DNA of 56,640 bases from Fibrobacter sp. (GCA_024399035.1 JAKSID010000016.1:1-56640), one strand, 5' to 3'; positions 31,977 to 42,203 are shown, numbered from the stretch's first letter. The notes: a model not told the origin generated them from the sequence alone. Made by a program: numbers and translations.

Positions 31977-32990
31977 TTATCCACGATTCATTCCAAGATA
32001 AGTTTTAATCATACTAATAGTGCTTCTTTTGAGAGGATATAAAAGGGCGATAAGTCTAAAGCTGATCTTCTTTGATGCCAACGATAAAAATAAATGTTTG
32101 TTGAGACTGCATTTTGCATGGTTGATGTCGTTTATATAAAGTTCTTGTATGCTTTCGTAGTGAATGTAGTTTTGTTTATAGTTTGATAGAATGTAATCGT
32201 ATGCAAGTTTTTTTATCCAAATTCGTCCTGCATACAAAGAGTTTTTATATCTATGGTTATCTAAATTAGAAAAAAAATCAAAAATTATTTTTTCGCATTC
32301 AATTAATTGTTGTATGTTGCTCCATTTATGAGAACCCACATAACTGTTATTTAAAACTCGATAATGATAAAGACAATCTTGCAAAAAAATGGGATTGGTA
32401 GAAAAATACAGCAATCGTGGGGTGACGGAATAATCTTCACCGAAATTTAAACCATTGGTAAATTTGGGATTGAGTTTATTGAATAGTTCTCGCTTGTATA
32501 ATCCTCCCCAAATTGATGTTGGAATTGATCTGCTGAGCAAAGCATCAATATATTCTTCTTTTTCTCTGATAATGGGATAGGAAAAATTTTTTGAGAATTT
32601 GGTGTATTCAAGAATATGGGAGAATTTGATAAAATCTGCGTTATGATTGTATGCTGTATCAATGCTTTTTTGTAATGCATATGGGGATATCCAATCGTCG
32701 CCATCGAGCATCATAATCCAAGACCCGGAAGCGTTTTCAAGTCCGGCGTTTCTCGCAGAAGCGAGCCCGCCATTTTTTTTGTGAATGACTTTTATTCTGG
32801 AGTCTTTGTTGACAAAGTTATCGCAAATTGTAGGACTCTCATCTGTAGACCCGTCATCTACTAAAACTAATTCCCAATATGGATATGTTTGGCTGATTAC
32901 GCTCTCGATACATTGTTTAATGTATTTTGAAACGTTATATACAGGAACTAATATTGAAATTGTATCGTTTATTCCCATAGTTTGAGGCAA
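31977..32990 (-). CDS. Glycosyltransferase family 2
   Basis: GT-A fold inverting enzyme, 337 residues. Opening ISILVPVYNVSKYIKQCIESVISQTYPYWELVLVDDGSTDES is the typical family 2 start, NGGLASARNAGLENASG and MMLDGDDWIS (DxD-type metal site) follow. The C-terminal part is unconserved and positively charged. The gene is strongly AT-rich. It adds one sugar in the glycan repeat unit; donor and acceptor are unknown. Confidence 0.92.
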   Translation of the reverse strand: MPQTMGINDTISILVPVYNVSKYIKQCIESVISQTYPYWELVLVDDGSTDESPTICDNFVNKDSRIKVIHKKNGGLASARNAGLENASGSWIMMLDGDDWISPYALQKSIDTAYNHNADFIKFSHILEYTKFSKNFSYPIIREKEEYIDALLSRSIPTSIWGGLYKRELFNKLNPKFTNGLNFGEDYSVTPRLLYFSTNPIFLQDCLYHYRVLNNSYVGSHKWSNIQQLIECEKIIFDFFSNLDNHRYKNSLYAGRIWIKKLAYDYILSNYKQNYIHYESIQELYINDINHAKCSLNKHLFLSLASKKISFRLIALLYPLKRSTISMIKTYLGMNRG

Positions 32991-33000
32991 CCTTGAAAAT

Positions 33001-33864
33001 TTATTCCTGTGCTGAAGTTAACATTTCTGTTAAGTTTCCGGATAGTGAAGAATCGATTTTTCTACAGAAGAATTTTTTTGACTTGATGATATTCTCAAAG
33101 TCGCTCTCGTTAAGAAATTTTGGAGGCGATTTTACTGACCAATCTATATAGCGCATATTATCTGTAACAATGTTGTTTCTTTGAGTAGAATTCATTAATA
33201 CTGTTTGGATGAATACTTCTTCTGCACATTTACTATCCTTTAAACGCGTTAGTAAATCCTTTGCGATATCATCTTCAATTAGAACTTTTGCGGCGTCTCT
33301 ATATAATGAACAGTAGACGGATCCGCAAAAGATTGGATATGTGGGAAGTTTTTTTTGCAAATGAAAAATTTTTTGGATGTTGTAGTAAAATTTTTCTATG
33401 ATTTTCCAAAACTTCGTTCGTTGAACTTCATGTTTTGTTGCTAGAGAACGATATTCTAGTATGTCATACCCCTCGCCCCACCATCCTGGTCTTGGACAAG
33501 CGTGCGTCTCAACATAGGATTTTCCAAGTTCAATTTGCTGGTCGAATTCTTGTGGCTTTGTTGCGAAAAAATCCTGTCCGGTAATCAAATGAAAATAGTC
33601 GTATTTGATTTCAGAATTTAATGCTATGCTTATTAAATTTAAAAAAGCAACTAAGTGATTTATAGATCCCCAATAGATGGAAAACTGTTTTTGAACTATA
33701 GCTCTAGGATCTATATCTGATTTGCGAATGTTCGATTTTTTATCAATGTGTACAAATATGCCCCACTCATTTGGCGTGCTTTGGATGAGTTTGTTTATTT
33801 GATTGATGTCTTTGTATGCAGTAATAATCAAACAGTGCTGCATCAGCTTATCATCCTTTGACAA
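33001..33864 (-). CDS. Beta-1,6-N-acetylglucosaminyltransferase-like (GT14, Branch domain)
   Basis: This 287-residue protein resembles the core-2/I-branching GT14 enzymes that occur in bacterial surface-glycan loci. Visible signs are LIITAYKDINQINKLIQ, WGIFVHIDKKS, SIYWGSINHLVAFLNLI, HLITGQDFFATKP and CGSVYCSLYRDAAKVLI. The start is at 33864 or, more likely, 33843 (MQHCLIIT), which would remove the 14-base overlap with the upstream gene. GT14 enzymes add a branch GlcNAc or xylose; the actual sugar here is unknown. Confidence 0.8.
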   Translation of the reverse strand: MSKDDKLMQHCLIITAYKDINQINKLIQSTPNEWGIFVHIDKKSNIRKSDIDPRAIVQKQFSIYWGSINHLVAFLNLISIALNSEIKYDYFHLITGQDFFATKPQEFDQQIELGKSYVETHACPRPGWWGEGYDILEYRSLATKHEVQRTKFWKIIEKFYYNIQKIFHLQKKLPTYPIFCGSVYCSLYRDAAKVLIEDDIAKDLLTRLKDSKCAEEVFIQTVLMNSTQRNNIVTDNMRYIDWSVKSPPKFLNESDFENIIKSKKFFCRKIDSSLSGNLTEMLTSAQE

Positions 33865-35182
33865 AAGAATCTCCTTGGCGATTTAGTAAAATAGCCTTTC
33901 TAGTGACGAGTAGAGTGGTTCCCCAGATTGTCATGTCCAAAATTCCGGTTGCGAACTCCATGGCGATAATAGCCAAAAGAAAAAATGCCAGATTTTTTTC
34001 CCCTAAGACTGGTTTAAACCTTTTAAAAATACAGAAAAACGCAAGGAAATACATTGCTAAACCATACAAACCTCGTTCAGGAAGAATCTGCATTAACGAG
34101 CTCTCTGCACCAAGAATTGCACCAAAACCTTTAGATTTCAATAATCCGATTGATCCAGGCCCATTTCCAACAAAAGGACTCATTTCAAACATGCTTTGGG
34201 CTGCTTGGAATTGAATTTTTCTTCCTTCAATGGTGCTTCCTCCGCCTTCGTCAGCTAATGTTGAATCAAATAAACTGAAGAAATTGTTTAAATATTCGGG
34301 AAAAAGTTGTGTAATGGTTATCGCTACTATTGCCAACGGAAAAATAATTTTGGGATTGAATATTTGTTTTGTAGAATAAATGCTAAATAGCATTATTGCA
34401 AAGCCTATGTAACTGGTCTTGGAATTACCCATAAGAATTCCTGCAAAGAGCAGTATTGATACGGTTATTAAAATTTGCTTGTTCTTAATAAAGTCCCATT
34501 TATTTTTGTAAGAAGTCATAAGCAGATGTAAATACATCAAACAAAAAAAACCAAATGAGATGTGTAAACCGAAAAAGGATCTGGCTCTAACCATTCCATA
34601 ACGCATTTCTAGACTATTGCCCAATTGTGGGGGGATGTAGAACATCCTTCCGAGGGTTGATGCGTCGTGGGGAGAATTGAAATACACGAAATCTAACCAC
34701 AGGTTGTCTTGAAAAATGGATTCGTAAAGAGCGTTTGTTGTCTGCAAAAAAGATACTATCAAAACTGAGCGAAAAAAAAGTTTTAAATCGTTGGTGCTTT
34801 TTAAACATTGTTGGAAGATGTATAGAAGAACAAAGTTCGTTGCGAAATATTTTACGGTTGTCGTTATTGCTGCTGATGATATTCCTATTGCAAAAAATGT
34901 GGACAAAATGTAGGATGAAAGAATAGCAATCATAGCTTCTTTGAAAAGGAAATATTCTTTTGGTTGTAAAGAAGCGCTACGTGCTTTAAAAAAGTAAAGT
35001 CCAATAAGGACAAAGTCTGTTGCCATGACACATGACATAGACGGAGTGGAATAACGGACTGCTATTTGAGCGTTAAACAAGGTTTGCGCAACCATCCAGA
35101 CGATCACTGTTTGCTTGTACCATCGACAAGCGAATAGAGAAACGGCTAGAACCACTGCTATGGCTAAATATTGCATTAGCAT
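33851..35182 (-). CDS. O-antigen ligase/polymerase-like membrane protein (Wzy-type)
   Basis: A 443-residue protein with about ten hydrophobic segments. A large central loop sits before the helices of the C-terminal half, with GGGSTIEGRKIQFQAAQSMF and GNGPGSIGLL, a pattern of Wzy/WaaL proteins in which an Arg-rich loop binds undecaprenyl-linked glycan. It probably polymerises the repeat unit at the periplasmic face. Typical for such genes, it is AT-rich and poorly conserved. Ligase versus polymerase cannot be told. Confidence 0.8.
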   Translation of the reverse strand: MLMQYLAIAVVLAVSLFACRWYKQTVIVWMVAQTLFNAQIAVRYSTPSMSCVMATDFVLIGLYFFKARSASLQPKEYFLFKEAMIAILSSYILSTFFAIGISSAAITTTVKYFATNFVLLYIFQQCLKSTNDLKLFFRSVLIVSFLQTTNALYESIFQDNLWLDFVYFNSPHDASTLGRMFYIPPQLGNSLEMRYGMVRARSFFGLHISFGFFCLMYLHLLMTSYKNKWDFIKNKQILITVSILLFAGILMGNSKTSYIGFAIMLFSIYSTKQIFNPKIIFPLAIVAITITQLFPEYLNNFFSLFDSTLADEGGGSTIEGRKIQFQAAQSMFEMSPFVGNGPGSIGLLKSKGFGAILGAESSLMQILPERGLYGLAMYFLAFFCIFKRFKPVLGEKNLAFFLLAIIAMEFATGILDMTIWGTTLLVTRKAILLNRQGDSFVKG

Positions 35183-35205
35183 AGAAAACTAGAATGTCCT
35201 TTCTA

Positions 35206-36276
35206 TTAAGCGAAAATTCTTTTTTTGATCAACCTAGAAATTTTGTCCAATTTTCTAATGATTCGCTCAAATACGAGGGAATATTTTGTAAGAATGCTGG
35301 GGACGATTGTGTTGTTGTTATGCCAATTTTGTACGTAGTGGCAAAACGTTCCTGTTAGAGTGAAGTAGTCTGTTTTTGTGTAAAGATCCAAATTGATTTC
35401 TTTCAAAAAATTATCAAAGGATTGTAGCTCGTCTCTGTTAATGTCTGGAAATCGTATTAAATATGAATGATAGATCCCTTCTATTGTTTTTTCAACTTTG
35501 TGGTCTATAATTTGTTGCTTTGCTTTGCCAAATTTTGAAAACTGAACGTAGTCTTGGACGATTTTCTTTGCGCATAAAACGTTATGAGACACACTTCGCT
35601 TGATGACAGATGCATCCATTGTTTGTCCTTCTCGACCCCAAAGATAGAGATAAACAGGATTGTCGAAGAATACAATTGTTTCCACCGCACTTAATGGTGT
35701 AAATACCCATTCCTGGTCGGTATAAGAGATTCCTTCTGTTTGTGTGTAATTGATGGAGCGAACTCGCTCTGTTTTGTAGGTCGCAGCATGCATCTGGATG
35801 CTTTGTTTAAAGAAAGCTGGTGCTGCTTGGTCAAATGTTATTTCATCGCCTTTAGGTAGACTATAGGTGATGTAATTTACTTTGACTCCATTTTCATTGA
35901 CGAAATAGAAAGGGGTGAGAATCAAGTCGGCATTCGTTTCTTTCAGTGAAATAAGGAATGCTTGAAACTGTTCTGTGTTGAACGAATCATCTGCATCAAG
36001 GATTCGGATGTATTTCCCTGTAGCTTCTTTCAATCCTCGGTTTATGCAGCTTCCGTAATTGCCGTTTTCCTTGTCGATAACTCGGAATGTCTTAGGGAAT
36101 GCATCTTGATAGCTATGAGCGATTTCGCTGGATTTATCTTTTGCTCCGTCAATTACAACGAGAACTTCAAGTTGTGCGAGTAAATCTTTATCGTCTATGA
36201 TGAGGGATGTTAGACAATGGTCTAAATACTTCTCCATATTGTATGTGGGAATAATCAATGTCAGCAATTTTCCCAT
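35206..36276 (-). CDS. Glycosyltransferase family 2
   Basis: 356 residues with the GT-A start LTLIIPTYNMEKYLDHCLTSLI, the modified nucleotide-binding VVIDGAKDKSSEIA, GNYGSCINRGLKEATGKY and the metal site ILDADDSFN. The sequence is clearly a different family 2 subgroup from the gene at 31977. It adds one sugar to the glycan; specificity is unknown. It starts 2 bases beyond the glf stop. Confidence 0.9.
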   Translation of the reverse strand: MGKLLTLIIPTYNMEKYLDHCLTSLIIDDKDLLAQLEVLVVIDGAKDKSSEIAHSYQDAFPKTFRVIDKENGNYGSCINRGLKEATGKYIRILDADDSFNTEQFQAFLISLKETNADLILTPFYFVNENGVKVNYITYSLPKGDEITFDQAAPAFFKQSIQMHAATYKTERVRSINYTQTEGISYTDQEWVFTPLSAVETIVFFDNPVYLYLWGREGQTMDASVIKRSVSHNVLCAKKIVQDYVQFSKFGKAKQQIIDHKVEKTIEGIYHSYLIRFPDINRDELQSFDNFLKEINLDLYTKTDYFTLTGTFCHYVQNWHNNNTIVPSILTKYSLVFERIIRKLDKISRLIKKRIFA

Positions 36277-36278
36277 AA

Positions 36279-37403
36279 TTAGATTATCTCCATATTTAGT
36301 ACTTGTTCAATAATCGGAGCCATATCAAAATACTTGTATTGACCTAGTCGACCTCCGAAGATGACGTCGTCTTCTGCGGCAGCCAATTTGCGATATTCCT
36401 CGGCAAGGGCGTTGTTGCGGTCGTTGTTCACCGGATAATACGGTTCCATGCCGTCTTTGTATTCTGTAGAGTATTCTTCAGAAACAACAGTCTTAGGACA
36501 ATCATAAACGGTCTGACCAAACATTTCGAAATGTTTGTGTTCAATAATTCGGGTGTAAGGCTGGTCATGGGAAGTGTAGTTCACTACAGCATTGCTCTGG
36601 TAATTGGGCATATCCTCTATGCGAGTCTTGAAACTGACTGTACGCCAGTCCAATTTGCCGAGCTTAAAATCGAAGTATTCATCTATAGCGCCGGTATAGA
36701 CCAGTTTGTCAGCGATATTGCGCCAGGAGTCCTTGTATTCAGCAAAGAAATCTACGGATGTCTTGCGTTCAACTCCCTCAAGTAAGCCGTCAATCAGCTT
36801 GTTGTACCCGCCAATAGGAATTCCCTGGTATTTGTCATTGAAGTAATTGTTGTCAAATACCATTCGGACCGGAAGACGTTTGATAATGAATGCCGGAAGA
36901 TCCTTGCAATTGCGTCCCCATTGTTTCTCGGTATATTCCTTGATGAGCTTTTCAAAAATATCCTTGCCAACCAGGGTGAGTGCCTGTTCCTCGAGGTTTG
37001 CGGGCTCCCTACCATTCAGTGCTGCCTCTGCCTCGGCTTTCTGTTCGTCTATCTTAGCTTGGGCCTGTTGGGGCGTAATAACGCCCCACATCTGATAGAA
37101 GGTATTCATATTGAAGGGTAGGTTGTAAAGCTTGCCCTTGTAATTGGCGACGGGAGAATTGGTGTAGCGGTTGAATTCCACTATGGAATTCACAAAGTCC
37201 CAAACCGACTTGTTGGATGTATGGAATATGTGCGCTCCATACTTATGGACGTTAATGCCTTCTATGTTCTCGCAATAAACATTACCTCCAAGTTGGGGGC
37301 GTTTGTCGATAACCAGACATTTCTTACCAGCCTTTGTTGCACGATAAGCAAAGGTTGCTCCAAAAAGGCCTGAACCAACAACGAGATAGTCAAAATGATC
37401 CAT
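36279..37403 (-). CDS. glf: UDP-galactopyranose mutase
   Basis: Glf converts UDP-galactopyranose to UDP-galactofuranose using reduced FAD. The start is set at 37403 (MDHFDYLVVGSG...), since the 38 residues upstream are unconserved. Diagnostic parts are the FAD loop VVGSGLFGATFAYRA, GGNVYCENIEGINVHKYGAHIFHT, EYTEKQWGRN, RLPVRMVFDNNYFND, YTGAIDEYFD, and the C-terminal GGRLGQYKYFDMAPII. The 374-residue length is normal. Presence of glf predicts galactofuranose in the glycan. Its base composition is intermediate between the GC-rich and AT-rich genes of the locus. Confidence 0.95.
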   Translation of the reverse strand: MDHFDYLVVGSGLFGATFAYRATKAGKKCLVIDKRPQLGGNVYCENIEGINVHKYGAHIFHTSNKSVWDFVNSIVEFNRYTNSPVANYKGKLYNLPFNMNTFYQMWGVITPQQAQAKIDEQKAEAEAALNGREPANLEEQALTLVGKDIFEKLIKEYTEKQWGRNCKDLPAFIIKRLPVRMVFDNNYFNDKYQGIPIGGYNKLIDGLLEGVERKTSVDFFAEYKDSWRNIADKLVYTGAIDEYFDFKLGKLDWRTVSFKTRIEDMPNYQSNAVVNYTSHDQPYTRIIEHKHFEMFGQTVYDCPKTVVSEEYSTEYKDGMEPYYPVNNDRNNALAEEYRKLAAAEDDVIFGGRLGQYKYFDMAPIIEQVLNMEII

Positions 37404-37441
37404 AATGCAAATATAATTTTTTTGATGATAGTGATTGTTGT

Positions 37442-38407
37442 CTAGGAGTACATTGGGTTTCTTTGTGATTCTTTTATGCCAAATATTTTGCTGATTACGT
37501 GTTTGAACGTATGACAAATTTTTTTTATTCGATGTTGACGTATCATCCTGTTGATAAACTTCTCGTCAAAGCCATATTTTTCAGCCTCATTGACGCATTT
37601 TTTGTATAGGTCGTGTTTGTTTTGTTTTTTACAATACCGAAATGGCCAAATCAGCATTTTGTCGAAGAAATCGATGTCGTTGTCTCTCAAGAACTGGTTT
37701 TTTTTCGCAAAGACTCGGACTCTCACTAGGATTCTGTCATCGGAATTAATTCTTGAGACGCTGTTTTCACGGATTGTATAGTTGTAAATTGAATCTGCAC
37801 AAACTGCTATTTTTTTTGCATAAAAACCGACAAGGTAGGAATATTGTGCATCATTATGAACATTTGTCTCTTCGAAGCGTATGTTGTTGTTTTGAATGAC
37901 GTTCCTACGAACCATTTTGCACCAAGGTTCACCAAAATAGTAACGTAAAAGTTTTTCTCCCTGACAGGGATTTTCTTTATGTATATCAATGAGTTCTGTA
38001 ACATGGTTTGGTTGCCTTGCTACTTCACCTGAGTCTGCATTGATGAAATTCGCGTTAAAAAAAACGATGTCATTTTCATGCATTGCGTATTTGTCAAGGA
38101 TCTTGTCAAAACCTTCTTGGAAGTAGTCGTCTGCGTCGGCGAAGAGGATAAATTCGCCCTTAGCTTCTTCAAGTCCTCGATTGCGTGCTGCTCCACCTCC
38201 ACCATTCTTTTCGCTAAAGATGAATTGAATATGAGGAAAATTTTGCTGAACTTCTTTAAGCTTGAAACGATTTTTTTCGCAGCTCATGTCATCAACCACA
38301 ATGACCTGGATGTCTTCTCGTTTGGGGATGCTTTTTAGGCATCGGCAAAGAAGATTTGGCAGGTTGTAATGAGGAATAATGATTGTGTATGTGATTGAAT
38401 TTTCCAT
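37442..38407 (-). CDS. Glycosyltransferase family 2
   Basis: The likely start is ATG 38407 (MENSITYTIIIPHYN), 321 residues; an upstream ATG at 38527 would overlap the next gene by 50 bases. GT-A motifs: YTIIIPHYNLPNLLCRCLKSI, VIVVDDMSCEKN, GGGGAARNRGLEEAKGEFILFADADDYF (metal site). The remaining half is helical and Lys-rich. It adds one sugar in the glycan repeat unit; specificity is not evident. Confidence 0.9.
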   Translation of the reverse strand: MENSITYTIIIPHYNLPNLLCRCLKSIPKREDIQVIVVDDMSCEKNRFKLKEVQQNFPHIQFIFSEKNGGGGAARNRGLEEAKGEFILFADADDYFQEGFDKILDKYAMHENDIVFFNANFINADSGEVARQPNHVTELIDIHKENPCQGEKLLRYYFGEPWCKMVRRNVIQNNNIRFEETNVHNDAQYSYLVGFYAKKIAVCADSIYNYTIRENSVSRINSDDRILVRVRVFAKKNQFLRDNDIDFFDKMLIWPFRYCKKQNKHDLYKKCVNEAEKYGFDEKFINRMIRQHRIKKICHTFKHVISKIFGIKESQRNPMYS

Positions 38408-38477
38408 TTTTTCCCATTCAAGTTGATCTTCTAGATGTTTTGCTATGTAAACAAGATTGCTTGATCCGAAATATGCA

Positions 38478-39638
38478 TCAAAGCAAATTCCAGATATCAG
38501 CCCACATTTTTTTTGTTTGTTCTTCAATCAAAGGTAATGTGGATTTTAGGTGGTTCCTTATTTCCATATTTTTGTCGTCGGACAAAAAATGCATAACTTT
38601 AGAAAAGGCTTTTCTCAAATCATGTAAAGGTAAAATACAATCGTCCAATCCGTAATCTTTAAATAATTCAGCGTATTTGTGACTCCAACTTGTTGCCAAA
38701 CAAGGAACACAAGAGTTTAGTGCAGAGGCAACCCCGTGAAATCTTGAGGAAACAACAAGTCTAGATGTTGAAATAAGTCCCTTCACTTCAAGTGCGTTCA
38801 GTCCGGATACAACCTCAATTTCGTCTTTTAAAAATTCTCTGCATTTATAGGCTAACACTTCATCGGAGTGTCCTTCATGATTAAGCAAATAAACTGAAAA
38901 GTTTTTTTGTCTTGCAGTTTCAATAATTCCTGTTAAAAAATGAATATAATCATCAAAGGCTATGGCCCCCTTATCTATCATTCTACTGTTTGGAATTATG
39001 CAGACAGCATTTTTTAAGTGGGCGAATCTTTCTGGAAAAATACCATGTACGAGGGATGTGAAATCGGAATATTGACGAACTTTTTTCATGTTCACAACAC
39101 CAGAATTCTTTATATACTCAAATGAAATCTGTTCTCGAGGCATTATTAAATCTGCATACGATGCCATATCAGAAAGATGTCTTTTTGATGATTCTTTTTC
39201 AAATGGACCAAACGCTTGAGGAAGGAAAACCATTTTGCATCCATATTTAGCTTGTTGCGACCATAATTTTCTCTTTTGTTGAATAGTTCTTTCGGACCAA
39301 TTCCACTGATCTGAGAAACGGAAGCCGCTAGCGTCAAGAAAGTAGTCTGCGTTTTTGATTGCATGAACATCGTTTATGAAATCAAAGAATGAAAGCAAGT
39401 GCAATCGTCTGACGATGCCATATATGTGCAATTTGTAATATAGTCTATTCCATTTTTCAATGGGTTTTTCTTTTAATTTTAGTGGCGTTTTTAAATAACC
39501 AAATCCCTGGGGTATTGCCCCAACATCAAAATATACTGTCGCATTTGGAAATAGACGCTCAATTTCTTGTATGATAGCATAAAGCATCAATTCGGCGCCT
39601 TTATTGTGTGTTTCACAACCACTAAGAATAAAAATCAT
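38478..39638 (-). CDS. Polysaccharide pyruvyl transferase family protein
   Basis: This family transfers pyruvate from phosphoenolpyruvate to sugar hydroxyls of surface glycans. Start ATG 39638 (MIFILSGCETHNKGAEL) has AGAGG upstream and avoids overlap with the flippase. Family features are CETHNKGAELMLYAI near the start and the C-terminal core ISTSRLVVSSRFHGVASALNSCVPCLATSWSHKY. Length of 386 residues is normal. It would add a negatively charged ketal to the polymer. Confidence 0.85.
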   Translation of the reverse strand: MIFILSGCETHNKGAELMLYAIIQEIERLFPNATVYFDVGAIPQGFGYLKTPLKLKEKPIEKWNRLYYKLHIYGIVRRLHLLSFFDFINDVHAIKNADYFLDASGFRFSDQWNWSERTIQQKRKLWSQQAKYGCKMVFLPQAFGPFEKESSKRHLSDMASYADLIMPREQISFEYIKNSGVVNMKKVRQYSDFTSLVHGIFPERFAHLKNAVCIIPNSRMIDKGAIAFDDYIHFLTGIIETARQKNFSVYLLNHEGHSDEVLAYKCREFLKDEIEVVSGLNALEVKGLISTSRLVVSSRFHGVASALNSCVPCLATSWSHKYAELFKDYGLDDCILPLHDLRKAFSKVMHFLSDDKNMEIRNHLKSTLPLIEEQTKKMWADIWNLL

Positions 39639-39654
39639 AATAGAACCTCTGCGA

Positions 39655-41220
39655 CTATTTTGAATTGCGAGATGCAATATATGTTATGAAGGTTTGTTTG
39701 CTTTTTTCAAGGACTTTTAATCGTTCTATTGAATTCATACCAATAAAAGCTATGCAAAAAAATGTGGTTGCAATTGAAAAAGGAATGACTACAAATATGT
39801 TTTTTGTTAAGAACTCTGAAAAGGAAACCGATAGAACTAATGCTGTGAAAAAAACGATCCAATTGGTTAAAAAGATTTTTTTTAGAAATAATCTAGAAGG
39901 AAATTGAAGTTGTCGTTTGTTGAAAAAGAGACGCTCTGCAAAGCAAATGATTTCTAAAAAAATGTTGACGGCTATACCAATTAATGCAGCGTAATTGCAA
40001 TTCCAATATGTTTCGTTGCATTTCAAAAAGAGAAGAACCAAGGGAATTGCAAGAAGCTTTGTACATCCAACAATGATTTGGTAGTTCCGGATTTTCCCTG
40101 TGGAAAGTATTGCGTAAATGAGAAATCTAGATTGGGTGTCCAACAGCAAATAAATCATCGTCCATTGAACGAACTCAACTGTGTAATTGGGAACGATCTT
40201 CAACCAAATGTTAAGTATTTCCGGGGCTGAAATTATGATAGGTACGGCGATGATTGTTAATAGAAAAAATGAAAAACGGCTGCCTTGATTGATCAATGTG
40301 TAGGTTCGCTCTTTGTCGTTTTGAGCAATGGCCTTTGTTAATTGCGGACTTGCTGCAGTTTGAAAATTCTGTACAAGGAGCATTACTCCGTTTTGAATTT
40401 GATTAGAAAGACCCTTGGCCGCGTTTACAGTTACCCCAAAGAACATGTTCAATATGATGTCGACGCCTTGGTTTCTCAATGCAAGCGAACCATTGCCGAA
40501 TAGATTCCATCCGGCAAAGGTTAACATCTCTTTGAATAGCTTGCTTTCGAATTTCAACTTTATGTTTTGAGACGCTGTAAAATTTCTATGACAATAAATT
40601 GAGTATACAATGCGAATTGATACAGAAATGAACATGATTAATAGCGCATATGTGATGAGCTTGTCAAAACGACAAACATACAAGTATAGCGCAGCTCCAA
40701 ATTTAAGCATGCATTCGAGGATTCCTATGTAGGCAAAAGCTTTCATTTTCTCGTAAGCAGTAATTAGCGCGTTGTATGGAACGCTGACCATGTTTACAAA
40801 AAAAGCGCCTATAGAAAAGTGTAAAACAAAGCGTGCCGCGTTAACTCGCTCTGGAGGAATGTCGAGATAGCTGTCAAACATCCATACCCCTGCAATTTCC
40901 AATAAGAGGGAAATGAATACAGCTAAAATCGCATGCAAAATAAGGCTGTGCGTGAAAATGGATTTTACTTTCTGTTCATCTCCTTGCCCCAATGCAAAAG
41001 TGATGAATCGTTGTGTTGCTGAGGCCAAAGTCCCTGATAGCACAGAAAACATTGTGACAATTCCGCCCACAACGTTGTATACTCCGTAATCTTTGACTCC
41101 AAGGGTGTCAAGAATAATGCGTGATGCAAATAAGTTTACAAAGAGAACAAATAAAGAGCGGAAATACAGAAAAACTGTATTTTTTGCAATTCTTTTATTG
41201 TTTTCAGAGTTTTTACCCAT
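39655..41220 (-). CDS. Oligosaccharide flippase (Wzx/MviN-MATE fold)
   Basis: A 521-residue membrane protein with about twelve to fourteen hydrophobic segments. The start IAKNTVFLYFRSLFVLFVNLFASRIILDTLGVKDYGVYNVVGG and SATQRFITFALGQGD are characteristic of the PST exporter (RfbX-type) family. It probably flips the lipid-linked repeat unit across the inner membrane. Together with the Wzy-type protein it makes the locus a Wzx/Wzy-dependent pathway. AT-rich. Confidence 0.9.
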   Translation of the reverse strand: MGKNSENNKRIAKNTVFLYFRSLFVLFVNLFASRIILDTLGVKDYGVYNVVGGIVTMFSVLSGTLASATQRFITFALGQGDEQKVKSIFTHSLILHAILAVFISLLLEIAGVWMFDSYLDIPPERVNAARFVLHFSIGAFFVNMVSVPYNALITAYEKMKAFAYIGILECMLKFGAALYLYVCRFDKLITYALLIMFISVSIRIVYSIYCHRNFTASQNIKLKFESKLFKEMLTFAGWNLFGNGSLALRNQGVDIILNMFFGVTVNAAKGLSNQIQNGVMLLVQNFQTAASPQLTKAIAQNDKERTYTLINQGSRFSFFLLTIIAVPIIISAPEILNIWLKIVPNYTVEFVQWTMIYLLLDTQSRFLIYAILSTGKIRNYQIIVGCTKLLAIPLVLLFLKCNETYWNCNYAALIGIAVNIFLEIICFAERLFFNKRQLQFPSRLFLKKIFLTNWIVFFTALVLSVSFSEFLTKNIFVVIPFSIATTFFCIAFIGMNSIERLKVLEKSKQTFITYIASRNSK

Positions 41221-41237
41221 GGACGATTTTCTGCAAA

Positions 41238-42203
41238 TTAAAGGATTTTGATGTTTGCGTTGCGTCGCTCTGATCGGGTTGTTCTACATTTATCAGGATA
41301 GGAGCCTATGCCAATAAAAAGGATAAGAACTTCGGCAGCGTGCAAATTTAGAAGATTTCGAACATTTTTTTCTTGCTCAAAAGTCAATGAAGCGCTCAGA
41401 GGAATTGATCCTATATGCTCGTAATGCAGCCCATTCAAAATGTTTGCTGCATACATGCCACCATCAATAAACGCCTGGAAGGATTCTCTGTCTTTGTTGA
41501 AATAACGGGTGTCCGAAGTTATCAGTAAAAGTTTATCAAGTTCCTTGCCAAAACCCCTATTGCCGTTTTGCCATTTTAATACGGATGCAATCAAATTCTT
41601 GTCAGTAATGATTCTTGTTTTCCACCCTTGGCGGTTGCAAGCTGATGGAGTGTGCTGTGCGAGATTTAGGGCGTTCTTTATTGATACAAGCGGAACGGGG
41701 GTTGAAGAAAAATGTCTTATGCTGTGGCGGTTTTTTATGAGGTCGGCAAAAGGCAACGATTTGACTTGGCTTTCGGAGTATGGTGTAAATTCTATGATTC
41801 CTCCATATTCGTTTGCATTACCGGGCAAACTACAAACTCTTTTTTCAAGTTGAGAGTCCGAGATTCCATAAGCTTTGTTTTTTTCAATGTATTGCCTTAA
41901 TGTTGATAATGCGGTTTCGTAGAAGAACGCTGTGCAGTCAAATCCGTGATGTATGTAACTTTCCATAGCGTCCAGTAGTGAATTTACATTGTCCTTGCCA
42001 AATCCGGCTCTATAATTTTCGTAAGAAAGTCCTTTTTCGATGGTATGGTAAAAGCGAGTGATGCAAGCTTCGTATTGCTCATAATGGTTGCAATTTGCAT
42101 TCGCAAAACCGAAGTTTTTATACCTGCGCAGGTATGTCATTTCCACACGGGTGAATGGGAACACTTTTTTTACAAGCTTTCCTAGTAAAGATTTGACTCC
42201 CAT
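41238..42203 (-). CDS. Nitroreductase family protein in the polysaccharide locus
   Basis: 321 residues; the C-terminal half carries the FMN-dependent nitroreductase fold: IKNRHSIRHFSSTPVPLVSIKNALNLAQHTPSACNRQGWKTRIIT and HYEHIGSIPLSASL. The N-terminal part (residues 1-120) is an unassigned helical region rich in Tyr and His. Similar nitroreductase-like proteins appear in pyruvylated or otherwise modified glycan loci; their role is not established. It lies between the flippase and gmd genes. Confidence 0.8.
   Translation of the reverse strand: MGVKSLLGKLVKKVFPFTRVEMTYLRRYKNFGFANANCNHYEQYEACITRFYHTIEKGLSYENYRAGFGKDNVNSLLDAMESYIHHGFDCTAFFYETALSTLRQYIEKNKAYGISDSQLEKRVCSLPGNANEYGGIIEFTPYSESQVKSLPFADLIKNRHSIRHFSSTPVPLVSIKNALNLAQHTPSACNRQGWKTRIITDKNLIASVLKWQNGNRGFGKELDKLLLITSDTRYFNKDRESFQAFIDGGMYAANILNGLHYEHIGSIPLSASLTFEQEKNVRNLLNLHAAEVLILFIGIGSYPDKCRTTRSERRNANIKIL

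Noticed and set aside
37404..37517. 38-residue N-terminal extension of Glf
   Set aside because: Not conserved in the family, without ribosome-binding site, and runs into the neighbouring gene's end.
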